Shown: positions 7,585-14,397 of the stretch, piece after piece
Layout: every line of letters starts with the position of its first letter
Position numbering within the stretch: the first letter of the stretch is position 1
From: Acidithiobacillus sp.
GTDB lineage: Bacteria > Pseudomonadota > Gammaproteobacteria > Acidithiobacillales > Acidithiobacillaceae
Length of the DNA stretch: 19,091 nucleotides
Reading direction: 5' to 3'
Assembly: GCA_028065135.1 (NCBI GenBank)
Contig: JAPTWR010000140.1
Coordinates: forward strand, 1-19,091
Position numbers and translations under genes: made by a program
Notes under the pieces: generated by a model
The model's database searches: none
Told to the model about the DNA's origin: nothing
Seen by the model: only the letters and a program-made list of their open reading frames with translations

Positions 7585-7704
7585 GGTTTTCCGTATCTTT
7601 TCCGTGGTTCTTCCTGTTTTGTGGGGGCAGGTTTTCGGTAGTTTTTCCGTAGCTTTTCCGCAGGTTTTCGCGGTGTGCCGTAGGTTATCGGTAGTTTTTA
7701 CGCA
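7585..7704 (+). repeat. 11-bp direct-repeat array (consensus GKTTTTCCGTA)
   Basis: Variants of an 11-base unit occur at 7585-7595, 7596-7606, 7630-7640, 7641-7651, 7652-7662, 7663-7673, 7683-7693 and 7694-7704. Examples are GGTTTTCCGTA, GTTTTTCCGTA, GCTTTTCCGCA, GGTTATCGGTA and GTTTTTACGCA. A further TTTTCCGTC lies at 7507-7515. Most units are adjacent or spaced at about one helical turn, so bound proteins would sit on one DNA face. Candidates are an StbA-type binding array, a centromere, an oriT accessory site or an origin. Confidence 0.65.
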
Positions 7705-7857
7705 TGGTTCCACATCTCAAGATCGGGAAGACGCACACCCTCCGGGTATGCTTTTACACGCACAGCCCCACCCCTTTCGCTTCGCTCATGGGATGGCGAC
7801 GTGCCGCTTCGCGGCCCTCTGTGCTCACAGCGCACTGTCCACAAACAGCGCCCTTCC

Positions 7858-7922
7858 GATGCTTCTGGCGCGGGTGCGGAAAGGGAGCGCAGCGACCCGC
7901 ATCCAGCGCAACCCGAAGCATC
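7858..7922. repeat. 65-bp interrupted inverted repeat, candidate oriT element
   Basis: GATGCTTC (7858-7865) pairs with GAAGCATC (7915-7922); inside, GCGGGT (7870-7875) pairs with ACCCGC (7895-7900). A smaller hairpin GCCGC-TTC-GCGGC (7803-7815) lies just upstream. The gap 7437-7995 holds no supported gene. Between a relaxase operon and a divergent Stb-like operon, this is the expected place for oriT. I cannot identify a MobF nic site by eye. Confidence 0.45.
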
Positions 7923-7948
7923 CACTCCTTCATGGCGACCGCCCGCCG

Positions 7949-7974
7949 TGTTTCCGCTTGGCACACATAAGTAG
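7949..7974 (+). promoter_or_regulatory. Shared motif copy 2 (upstream of the 237-aa gene and relaxase)
   Basis: The core TGTTTCCGCTTGGCACA (7949-7965) is followed by CATAAGTAG. It ends 31 bases before ATG 7996. There is no good sigma-70 -35/-10 pair at normal spacing, suggesting that the motif is an activator site or belongs to an alternative promoter. Confidence 0.72.
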
Positions 7975-7995
7975 ATATCGCCATGGAGGTGCAAC

Positions 7996-8709
7996 ATGAT
8001 CGACGTAACCGAAACCCCTACCGTCACCGAAACCGTCACCGTCACCGAAACCCCGACCAACCGTCGCCCGCGTCGCCCTCATCGCCCGCATCCCTGGGTT
8101 TCCCCTGGGCGCATCCTCGAAGCCTGCAAAGAACACCCCCGTATCGCAAACGCGATCCAGTGTAGGTTTATTGAAATGCGCGCGGAAAATCTGAAATGCA
8201 AACCAGAAGACCTTGAAACAATGATCGCCGAAGAGTACGACCGCCTCCGCGAAAGCGAATGCGCAGAAGACGAACAGGTTGTATCAACATCAGCGCTTAA
8301 ACGGACAATGAACAATGCGGTAAAAAAAGAAATGTATCGGTTGCCGGTTTTCAACCAGGGCGAAATTCTGCCGCTCAAATACCGCATTAAAAATGACATC
8401 CGTAACGCGATCACGCCAAAATATGGGAAAAAATGGCGCGGGAGAATTGAGGCGGTTATTGATCAGGAGCTTGCCGATTACTGCAGTCTTATGAAGCGGC
8501 CGGATTATGCGTGGGCTGCGATTATGAAAAAAAAGCGTCACGACATTTACGCAAAGCCGGTCGGTAACGTTTCCGCGAAAGACATGAAAGCCTTTATTGC
8601 AGCGCTCAAGTTTCAGGAAAAAAAGAAGGCGGAGCGTGAAGCGCGGACGCAAGCTAAAAAACAGTCGCAAGCCCAATACGCCAAAGAGTCAGATGAGGTG
8701 GCGAAATGA
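7996..8709 (+). CDS. Hypothetical protein upstream of the relaxase, possible relaxosome accessory factor
   Basis: A 237-residue soluble, charged protein. ATG 7996 follows GGAGGT by 5 bases. The first about 22 residues are a threonine/glutamate repeat (TETPTV, TETVTV, TETPTN) encoded by three 18-bp tandem repeats, followed by a basic stretch (NRRPRRPHRPHP). The body (about 37-205) is mixed alpha and rich in Lys, Arg and Glu; the C-terminus (about 205-237) is a strongly charged helix (KFQEKKKAEREARTQAKKQSQ). No known domain is recognised. It overlaps the relaxase start by ATGA, is preceded by the shared promoter motif and sits where R388 has TrwA. An oriT-binding accessory role is reasonable but unproven. 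Confidence 0.75.
   Translation: MIDVTETPTVTETVTVTETPTNRRPRRPHRPHPWVSPGRILEACKEHPRIANAIQCRFIEMRAENLKCKPEDLETMIAEEYDRLRESECAEDEQVVSTSALKRTMNNAVKKEMYRLPVFNQGEILPLKYRIKNDIRNAITPKYGKKWRGRIEAVIDQELADYCSLMKRPDYAWAAIMKKKRHDIYAKPVGNVSAKDMKAFIAALKFQEKKKAEREARTQAKKQSQAQYAKESDEVAK
8008..8061 (+). repeat. Three 18-bp tandem repeats inside the 5' end of the 237-aa gene
   Basis: ACCGAAACC recurs at 8008, 8026 and 8044, an exact 18-base period that encodes six-residue TETxTx units. On the other strand the unit reads GGTTTCGGT, close to GGTTTTCGGTA of the upstream 11-bp array, so the repeats may be both coding and a binding-site extension. Confidence 0.6.
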
Positions 8710-11700
8710 TCCGGAATACACACCTGACCGGATCTCCCGGAGCCATCGCAAAATATATGGAAAGCCTTCATGAGGAACACACGAACCGCAAAGGCGAAGT
8801 AAAGGCAACGGGGTATTACTCCATGGGCGGCGGTGCCCCCAGCGAATGGTTCGGAAAAGGCGCGGAGCTTCAAGGTCTGGCGGGCAATGTAACCCAAGAA
8901 GACATGATCCGCGCACTCAGTGGAGTAGTTAAGCACACAGGCGAAGACATCAGCACACGTGGCGGTCAGACATCAGAAACGCGCAGGATGGGCGAAGAAC
9001 TGACGATTGCAGCACCAAAAAGCGTTTCGATCATGGCGGTCGAAGACCCCAGGCTTATCGAAGCTCACAAAAGGGCCGCCCGCGCCGCCATGGCTTACGT
9101 TGAAAGGGAGATGGTCCATGCTCGAATTGGCAAGGGCGGCAACAAGGGCAATGATTTTTCAGGTAATTTGACCGCCGGACTGTACGTTCACGAAGACGCC
9201 CGCGACTCGGCGACGGGCCGTGTTGCCCCGCATCTCCATACACACGCCGTTATCTCAAACATGACGCAACGGAGTGATGGGAAATGGGTCGGGTTGAAAT
9301 TGGATTGGGGTCATAACAATGAAAAAAAATTAGCCGCAGACTCCGTGTACAAAGCTGAATTAGCCAAAGAGGTCAAAGCCTTGGGGTACGAAATCGAAAA
9401 AGGTAAAGGCGCTGACTTCGAAATCGCGGGCATCACGCGGGAGCAAATTGAGCATTTTTCTCCCAGGTCGCAAGACATAAAGGCGGAGATAGGTGGAGAC
9501 CGTGACACCGTATCTCCAAAGGAGAGGCAGGCCGCGCAAAATAAGACGAAGGGCAATAAATCTGCCTTAAACCAAATAGACCAGCATTACGAATGGAGAA
9601 AGGAATTTCGCGACCAAGGCATGGACCTTCACGCCATACATGACCGCGCATTGCGCCGTGAAGCCTCTGGCATCACACCATCCCAGATAACGGCAGAAGA
9701 CGCCTTAAAATCCGCCATTCGCCACTTATCCGAGCGCGACTCCGTTTTTTCGGAGCAGTCATTAAAGGCAGAAGCCTTGGCAGCAGGATTGGGCGACGTT
9801 TCGCCTGAAGACATCGACGAGGCGATAAAAGATCGCGCAGGCGGCCTGGTGTACGCAGGTAAAGCCGACGGCCTAAACGACAACCAGTTTACGACGAAAT
9901 CAGCGATTTATACCGAGGCGGAAATCCTGAAAAGGGGAAAGGAGGGCAGAGGGAAAGCAGAGGCTATTTATCCAGTTCGTGATGTAGCAGCAAAAGAAGA
10001 ACTTGATGTAATCAATTTTACCGAACAGGAGTATCAAGATGGAAAACGAAGCTACACAGCAGCAGCAAACGACATCGCCAACGCTGAAGAAACTGGGGCA
10101 CTCTCCGCGCTCCGCATGCGGGATCTGTCCCAATGCACTCTGGATGCAGAAAATGGACGGGAAAATTCAGACGTTCTGCATGGTGATGAGGGTCCTGGTG
10201 GATTCGGGCATCAGGGTGTGCGACGGACAGACGATGACCCGCGAATAAACGCAATCATATCAGAGCAGGAGGAAAAACAGGGCTTCAAGTTCAGCGACGG
10301 CCAGCGAGCCGCCGTTGGGCTGGCCCTTACGTCACAAGATCGTCACTTTGGGGTTGTCGGTTCATCAGGAGCCGGGAAAACCACCTCCATGAAAGTGATC
10401 GTTAAAGAGTACCAGCGGGCGGGTTATCAGGTGATCGGTGTCGCGCCGACATCTAAGGCAAAAAAAGAGCTTGAGGGCGCAGGGTGTACCGAAACGTTGA
10501 CCTTGGCCGCAGCTCTTCAGCGCAAGCCATCGCTTGATGAGGGCGGAAATCCAACGGAGAAGATTATATACGTGATGGACGAAGCGGGCATGGTGTCGGC
10601 CAAGGACTTCGACCGTTTTTATAAGCGTGCGGATACGGAGAGCGCCCGCACTTTGGTTGTGGGTGATCCTTACCAAATAGAGTCAGTCGAGGCAGGAACG
10701 CCTTTCGCTCAACTCCTTGAAGCGAATGCAATAGATCACGTGAAGATTGATGAGGTGCAACGCCAACGTGAAGCGCCTGAATTGCTCAAGATTGCCCAGG
10801 CTTTCGCGCGTGGTGACGCCGCGCGTGGCGTTGAGCTGGCGAAGCCCTTCATGACGCAGGTCGACGTAGCAAAGGGAGAAGACAAAGATGAAGCGCTGGC
10901 GAAAGTCGCTGCTCAGCGTTATCTGGCGATGACGGGCGATGAGCGCTCCGATACATACTTTATTGCAGACACCAACAAAAAACGGCAAGCCATCAATGAC
11001 AAGGTGAGGTCAGGGTTGATAAAAGAAGGAAGTTTGGGCGCGAATGCCATAAAGATAACCGCACTGGACAAGTTGGACCTCACAAAAGAGTCTGCGACGA
11101 AGGCCGAGAATTATGTCAGTAAAGACGCAAAGGCGGAGGTGGTGGTTGAGTTCCATCGTGCCCATACAGACAAGGACACGGGTGTGGGGGCGGAGAAGGG
11201 CAGCCAGTGGGTTGTTACAAACACGACGGGCGGAAAGCTTACATTACAAGATAGGAATGACCCTGTTAAAACAATGCAGGTCAATCCGGTAAAAGTATCA
11301 ATATCCGCCTATGTCGCGCGAGAAATGGAGTTGCGTAGCGGCGACCAGGTGTACTTCCGAAAAAACGACAAATCGCGGGATTTGATTAACGGTACGACGG
11401 GCACCGTTATCGTTGAACATGGCAAAGCACTGGTTCAAACCGATGCTGGTCAGCGCATTCAGATTTCAGGCAAAAAATCAGAGGTCCTGGACTACAGTTA
11501 CGCAATTACGACGCATGCAAGTCAGGGCGGCACAAAACACCAATCAATTCCCGTCCTTACCGCTGGCGGGCGGGGAATGAACGCGAATTTGGGTTATGTC
11601 GCGATGACCAGAGAAACCCATCAACTTGAAGTCATCACTGACGATGTAGACAAGCTCTGCAAGGGGATCTGCAAGTTTGCAGATCGGCAATCTGCAATGG

Positions 11701-11921
11701 AGGCGTCAAAACAGGAGGTGTCTCCAGATTTGGAAGAAATCCGCCAAGCGCGCCATGCCGCCGAGCGCGAACTGGGCCAGACCGGTGACCTGTCAGAAAA
11801 ACGCGTAATGGAGGATGAGCAAGAGTATGTGGAGGAGCCAGAACAGGAACCAGAAGAGATAACCAAGGATGAACAACCAGAACCAGAATTGGTGGACCTA
11901 GAAGACGAAATGGAGCTGTGA
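8706..11921 (+). CDS. MobF-family conjugative relaxase-helicase (TrwC/TraI type)
   Basis: A 1071-residue bifunctional transfer protein, near the size of R388 TrwC (966). The relaxase domain spans about 1-300: tyrosines at 17 and 37-38 near the N-terminus, SEWFGKGAELQGLAG (46-60), TIAAPKSVSI (100-109), and the metal-binding histidine triad in PHLHTHAV (His176, His178, His180). It should cut one strand at nic and stay attached through tyrosine. The helicase half carries SF1 motifs: Walker A GSSGAGKTT (552-560), motif II DEAGM (from Asp625), GDPYQIESVEAG, a THASQGGT segment and YVAMTRE. The tail (about 1035-1071) is very acidic. Its ATG overlaps the preceding gene by ATGA. The spacing between the first tyrosine and the YY pair is wider than in TrwC or TraI. 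Confidence 0.95.
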   Translation: MIRNTHLTGSPGAIAKYMESLHEEHTNRKGEVKATGYYSMGGGAPSEWFGKGAELQGLAGNVTQEDMIRALSGVVKHTGEDISTRGGQTSETRRMGEELTIAAPKSVSIMAVEDPRLIEAHKRAARAAMAYVEREMVHARIGKGGNKGNDFSGNLTAGLYVHEDARDSATGRVAPHLHTHAVISNMTQRSDGKWVGLKLDWGHNNEKKLAADSVYKAELAKEVKALGYEIEKGKGADFEIAGITREQIEHFSPRSQDIKAEIGGDRDTVSPKERQAAQNKTKGNKSALNQIDQHYEWRKEFRDQGMDLHAIHDRALRREASGITPSQITAEDALKSAIRHLSERDSVFSEQSLKAEALAAGLGDVSPEDIDEAIKDRAGGLVYAGKADGLNDNQFTTKSAIYTEAEILKRGKEGRGKAEAIYPVRDVAAKEELDVINFTEQEYQDGKRSYTAAANDIANAEETGALSALRMRDLSQCTLDAENGRENSDVLHGDEGPGGFGHQGVRRTDDDPRINAIISEQEEKQGFKFSDGQRAAVGLALTSQDRHFGVVGSSGAGKTTSMKVIVKEYQRAGYQVIGVAPTSKAKKELEGAGCTETLTLAAALQRKPSLDEGGNPTEKIIYVMDEAGMVSAKDFDRFYKRADTESARTLVVGDPYQIESVEAGTPFAQLLEANAIDHVKIDEVQRQREAPELLKIAQAFARGDAARGVELAKPFMTQVDVAKGEDKDEALAKVAAQRYLAMTGDERSDTYFIADTNKKRQAINDKVRSGLIKEGSLGANAIKITALDKLDLTKESATKAENYVSKDAKAEVVVEFHRAHTDKDTGVGAEKGSQWVVTNTTGGKLTLQDRNDPVKTMQVNPVKVSISAYVAREMELRSGDQVYFRKNDKSRDLINGTTGTVIVEHGKALVQTDAGQRIQISGKKSEVLDYSYAITTHASQGGTKHQSIPVLTAGGRGMNANLGYVAMTRETHQLEVITDDVDKLCKGICKFADRQSAMEASKQEVSPDLEEIRQARHAAERELGQTGDLSEKRVMEDEQEYVEEPEQEPEEITKDEQPEPELVDLEDEMEL

Positions 11922-11931
11922 AAGTAAGGAC

Positions 11932-11957
11932 TGTTTCCGCTTGGCACATATATGTGT
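11932..11957 (+). promoter_or_regulatory. Shared motif copy 3 (upstream of the small gene and coupling protein)
   Basis: The core TGTTTCCGCTTGGCACA (11932-11948) is followed by TATATGTG; the overlapping CACATATATGTG is itself palindromic. The core ends 31 bases before ATG 11979, the same distance as copy 2. It starts a new unit immediately after the relaxase stop. Confidence 0.72.
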
Positions 11958-11978
11958 AACCCACTACGGAGGTGCATC

Positions 11979-12296
11979 ATGAAAGACAGAACCGGAGAAA
12001 TCATCGAGAACAACCGTTACCAGCCAGACAGATACAAGGAAATCATTCGTATTGCCGAAAGTCAGGGGATCGGCAAGGACATGCTGCAATACATCGCAGA
12101 AAAGGCTTGTCATGCAAAAACCGGCGATGACATGAACGCGGCGGTAGCAAACCTTGACTGGTTCATGAAGTCAGTCGGACAAGTTCGACCCGACTTCGAA
12201 GCCGATATGAGGAAAAATAACATCTCAACAGTTGCGCGGTTGTTATTCGCGCTCAACCAAACCCCAGAAGCGCCAGATGCACTGGAGATGTTATGA
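11979..12296 (+). CDS. Small hypothetical protein coupled to the coupling-protein gene
   Basis: A 105-residue soluble protein. ATG 11979 is chosen because CGGAGG precedes it by about 6 bases; the upstream ATG at 11952 lies within the promoter region and lacks a ribosome site. The sequence is mostly helical and charged (about 15-95), without membrane segment, signal or recognised motif. Its stop overlaps the coupling-protein start (ATGA), implying coordinated amounts. A partner or adaptor of the coupling protein is a reasonable guess from position; no family is recognised. Confidence 0.7.
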   Translation: MKDRTGEIIENNRYQPDRYKEIIRIAESQGIGKDMLQYIAEKACHAKTGDDMNAAVANLDWFMKSVGQVRPDFEADMRKNNISTVARLLFALNQTPEAPDALEML

Positions 12297-14329
12297 AATC
12301 CGCAACCACCGCACAGAATGACCCGCGTTTCGCGCGTGGGTCTGGCTTCTTTGAAGTGATCGGCATAGGCGCGGTAGCCGGAAGCCTTTTTGGATACGGG
12401 CTTGCATGGGAGGGGATCGGGCTTTATAAAACGCACGGTTTTCTGCTGCCGAAAACCTTGCTTGCGGTCATCCATGCGTCAGGTGTCTTCCCCCATGCGT
12501 ACATGCCTATCCTGGCCGGTGGTGCAGTTGCAGGCCTGGCGCTGGGTGCAATCGCAGGATACAAAGCAGGGGGTATGTCCGGGGAAATCCACGTCAGGGG
12601 GCGCGAACTCACACGCAACCCTCGCGACGCAGCAAAGGCGTTGAAACCGGCAGGTAAAGCAACAACATCTGGCGTGAAGATCCATCCAGATATCCAAATA
12701 AGCGAGCAGCAAGAAGCGCGTCACATGCTATTGCTGGGTGGCTCAGGCTCAGGAAAAACAACGATTTTGTGGCCGATCATCCAGCAGGCCGCAGCCCGTG
12801 GTGACCGCTGCCTGATCTTTAGCTTCAAGGGCGATTTTCAGCAGAAAGCCAGTTTCCCGTTTTCACTACTTGCTCCATGGGACAGTAGATCCGTCAGGTG
12901 GCAGTTGGGCAAAGACATACGCACCCGCCTGCATGCCGAAAGCCTTGCGAAGACCTTGATACCGACGCCGGATAAAGACCCAATTTGGGCGCAAGGTGCC
13001 CAGGGACTTCTGACCGCAGTAATCTCAGAAGTGCAGTCAAAATATGGCGAAGCGTGGGGTTTCTTCCGACTTGCGGAAGCGTGCGCTAGGGCTTTGTCGG
13101 ACTATGATTCATTGGTGCAAACGGTCATGAACGAGTCGCCCATGGCAAAATCTTTTTTGATGGGGAAAGACAGTCGAACGACGGCAAGCTATCTTGCGCA
13201 GATGGCCGCGAATCTTTCAGATGTGGTGAATTTGGGCGTTGCCGACTTTAGTAATCGTGGCACTCCATGGAGCGTGCGTGCTTGGTTGGCAGGGCGAACA
13301 CCAGGTGCGGCGATTTTAGGCTATTTCCCGGAGTCCGAGGAGATTTCACGGGCGTTTTGCTCTTCTATTATTGAACAGTCGGTAAAGCAAATACTGGCTT
13401 TCCCTGATGCCCCGCCAGACGCGCGCAGGATCTGGCTGTTTCTCGATGAAGTGCCCCAGGCAGGGAAAATCCCGTCAATTACATCGGCACTAGAGGCCGC
13501 ACGATCAAAAGGTTGCCGTGTCGCGTTAGGCATGCAAGGCGTGGCGCAATGCGAAGAGCATGGCTACTCCAAAAATACATTAGATATATGGAGCGGCCAG
13601 TGCGGCATAAAAATAGTCGCAAACCTGTCCACCCCTAGAGACCAAAAATGGGCAGCCGACCTTTTGGGCGAGCGCGATCTTGAGCGATACCAGGCAAATC
13701 AGAACAACAGTAATGGCGGGCAAAGCGGGCAATCTGGCGGTTATCAGCGGGTGCGCGAATCCGTAATGCTGCCTGCAAGTTTCGGAACCGAACTGTTTGT
13801 TGATGAGCGAAAAGGCGGGGGTCCGACAGCGCTGATCGTGACGTCAAAACTCGCCGCGTTACTTAAATGGCCTTTTCCGAAGCTGGGTGAAATGCGACCC
13901 GCATTCGTTGAAGCGCCGTGGATCATGCCGGGGTTCACCAGGCCGGTGTGGGGCAAGGTACCGCTAAAGGTTGCCGGACCAGCGCCGGAAGTGCCGGACG
14001 TGCCACCCGCAAACCCAAACATTAAAGGAGCGCCGCAGACGCAGGCGACAGTGGTCGTGGTGGATCAACCGCAACCCCAACCACAAGCGCATGACAAAGA
14101 AACGCCTGGCGTAGGTGAGGTCGTGGCCGACCATCTTATCGGCCATGCGCTCGATGTTGCAATCCTGCCTGGTGCAGGCATGGGCTTTGAGTTGCTAAAG
14201 GTGATGGATGAATTGATGGCATCACCGTCCGGAGCCGCGACCGCCCCAACAGTCGCCCGCATCCCCCAGCCTCACCAACCAGAACCAGAACCGGCGACGG
14301 AAGAAGAAGAGGAAGAATCCGAAGCCTGA
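12293..14329 (+). CDS. Type IV coupling protein (TrwB/TraD/VirD4 family)
   Basis: A 678-residue inner-membrane ATPase that links the relaxosome to a mating channel. Two hydrophobic segments at about 20-39 and 71-90 would anchor it, leaving the ATPase domain in the cytoplasm. Walker A is GGSGSGKTT (149-157), followed by LIFSFKGDF; Walker B is RIWLFLDEVPQAGK with Asp385-Glu386. Between them lies a region typical of TrwB/TraD (WQLGKDIRTRLHAESLAKTLIPTPDKDPIWAQGAQGLL). The C-terminal about 115 residues are proline-rich and end in EEEEEESEA, as acidic tails of these proteins often do for partner contact. Its start overlaps the preceding small gene. It is present with a relaxase but without channel genes, a pattern that fits mobilizable elements carrying their own coupling protein. 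Confidence 0.93.
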   Translation: MKSATTAQNDPRFARGSGFFEVIGIGAVAGSLFGYGLAWEGIGLYKTHGFLLPKTLLAVIHASGVFPHAYMPILAGGAVAGLALGAIAGYKAGGMSGEIHVRGRELTRNPRDAAKALKPAGKATTSGVKIHPDIQISEQQEARHMLLLGGSGSGKTTILWPIIQQAAARGDRCLIFSFKGDFQQKASFPFSLLAPWDSRSVRWQLGKDIRTRLHAESLAKTLIPTPDKDPIWAQGAQGLLTAVISEVQSKYGEAWGFFRLAEACARALSDYDSLVQTVMNESPMAKSFLMGKDSRTTASYLAQMAANLSDVVNLGVADFSNRGTPWSVRAWLAGRTPGAAILGYFPESEEISRAFCSSIIEQSVKQILAFPDAPPDARRIWLFLDEVPQAGKIPSITSALEAARSKGCRVALGMQGVAQCEEHGYSKNTLDIWSGQCGIKIVANLSTPRDQKWAADLLGERDLERYQANQNNSNGGQSGQSGGYQRVRESVMLPASFGTELFVDERKGGGPTALIVTSKLAALLKWPFPKLGEMRPAFVEAPWIMPGFTRPVWGKVPLKVAGPAPEVPDVPPANPNIKGAPQTQATVVVVDQPQPQPQAHDKETPGVGEVVADHLIGHALDVAILPGAGMGFELLKVMDELMASPSGAATAPTVARIPQPHQPEPEPATEEEEEESEA

Positions 14330-14341
14330 CGCCCAGGCTTC
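14321..14341 (+). terminator. Stem-loop at the coupling-protein stop codon
   Basis: GAAGCCTG (14321-14328) and CAGGCTTC (14334-14341) form a perfect 8-bp stem with a 5-nt loop spanning the TGA stop. No T-tract follows, so it is at best a weak or protein-assisted terminator, or an mRNA 3'-end stabiliser. It separates this unit from shared motif copy 4, which starts 7 bases later. Confidence 0.4.
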
Positions 14342-14347
14342 ACAATC

Positions 14348-14373
14348 TGTTTCCGCTTGGCACACATTATATA
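14348..14373 (+). promoter_or_regulatory. Shared motif copy 4 (upstream of the TraY/DotA-like gene)
   Basis: The core TGTTTCCGCTTGGCACA (14348-14364) is followed by CATTATATATAT. It ends 34 bases before ATG 14398. It places the TraY/DotA-like gene under the same control as the relaxase, coupling-protein and ParA-like units. Confidence 0.72.
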
Positions 14374-14397
14374 TATGCCACTCACGGAGACACCATC

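Noticed and set aside
7585..7704. CRISPR array
   Set aside because: Units are 11 bases and mostly directly adjacent, with no spacers of uniform length and no cas genes.
7958..7974. Sigma-54 promoter reading of the shared motif (TTGGCAC)
   Set aside because: The -24-like GG is present, but no copy has the required GC at -12; the spacing then falls in AT-rich sequence that varies among copies.
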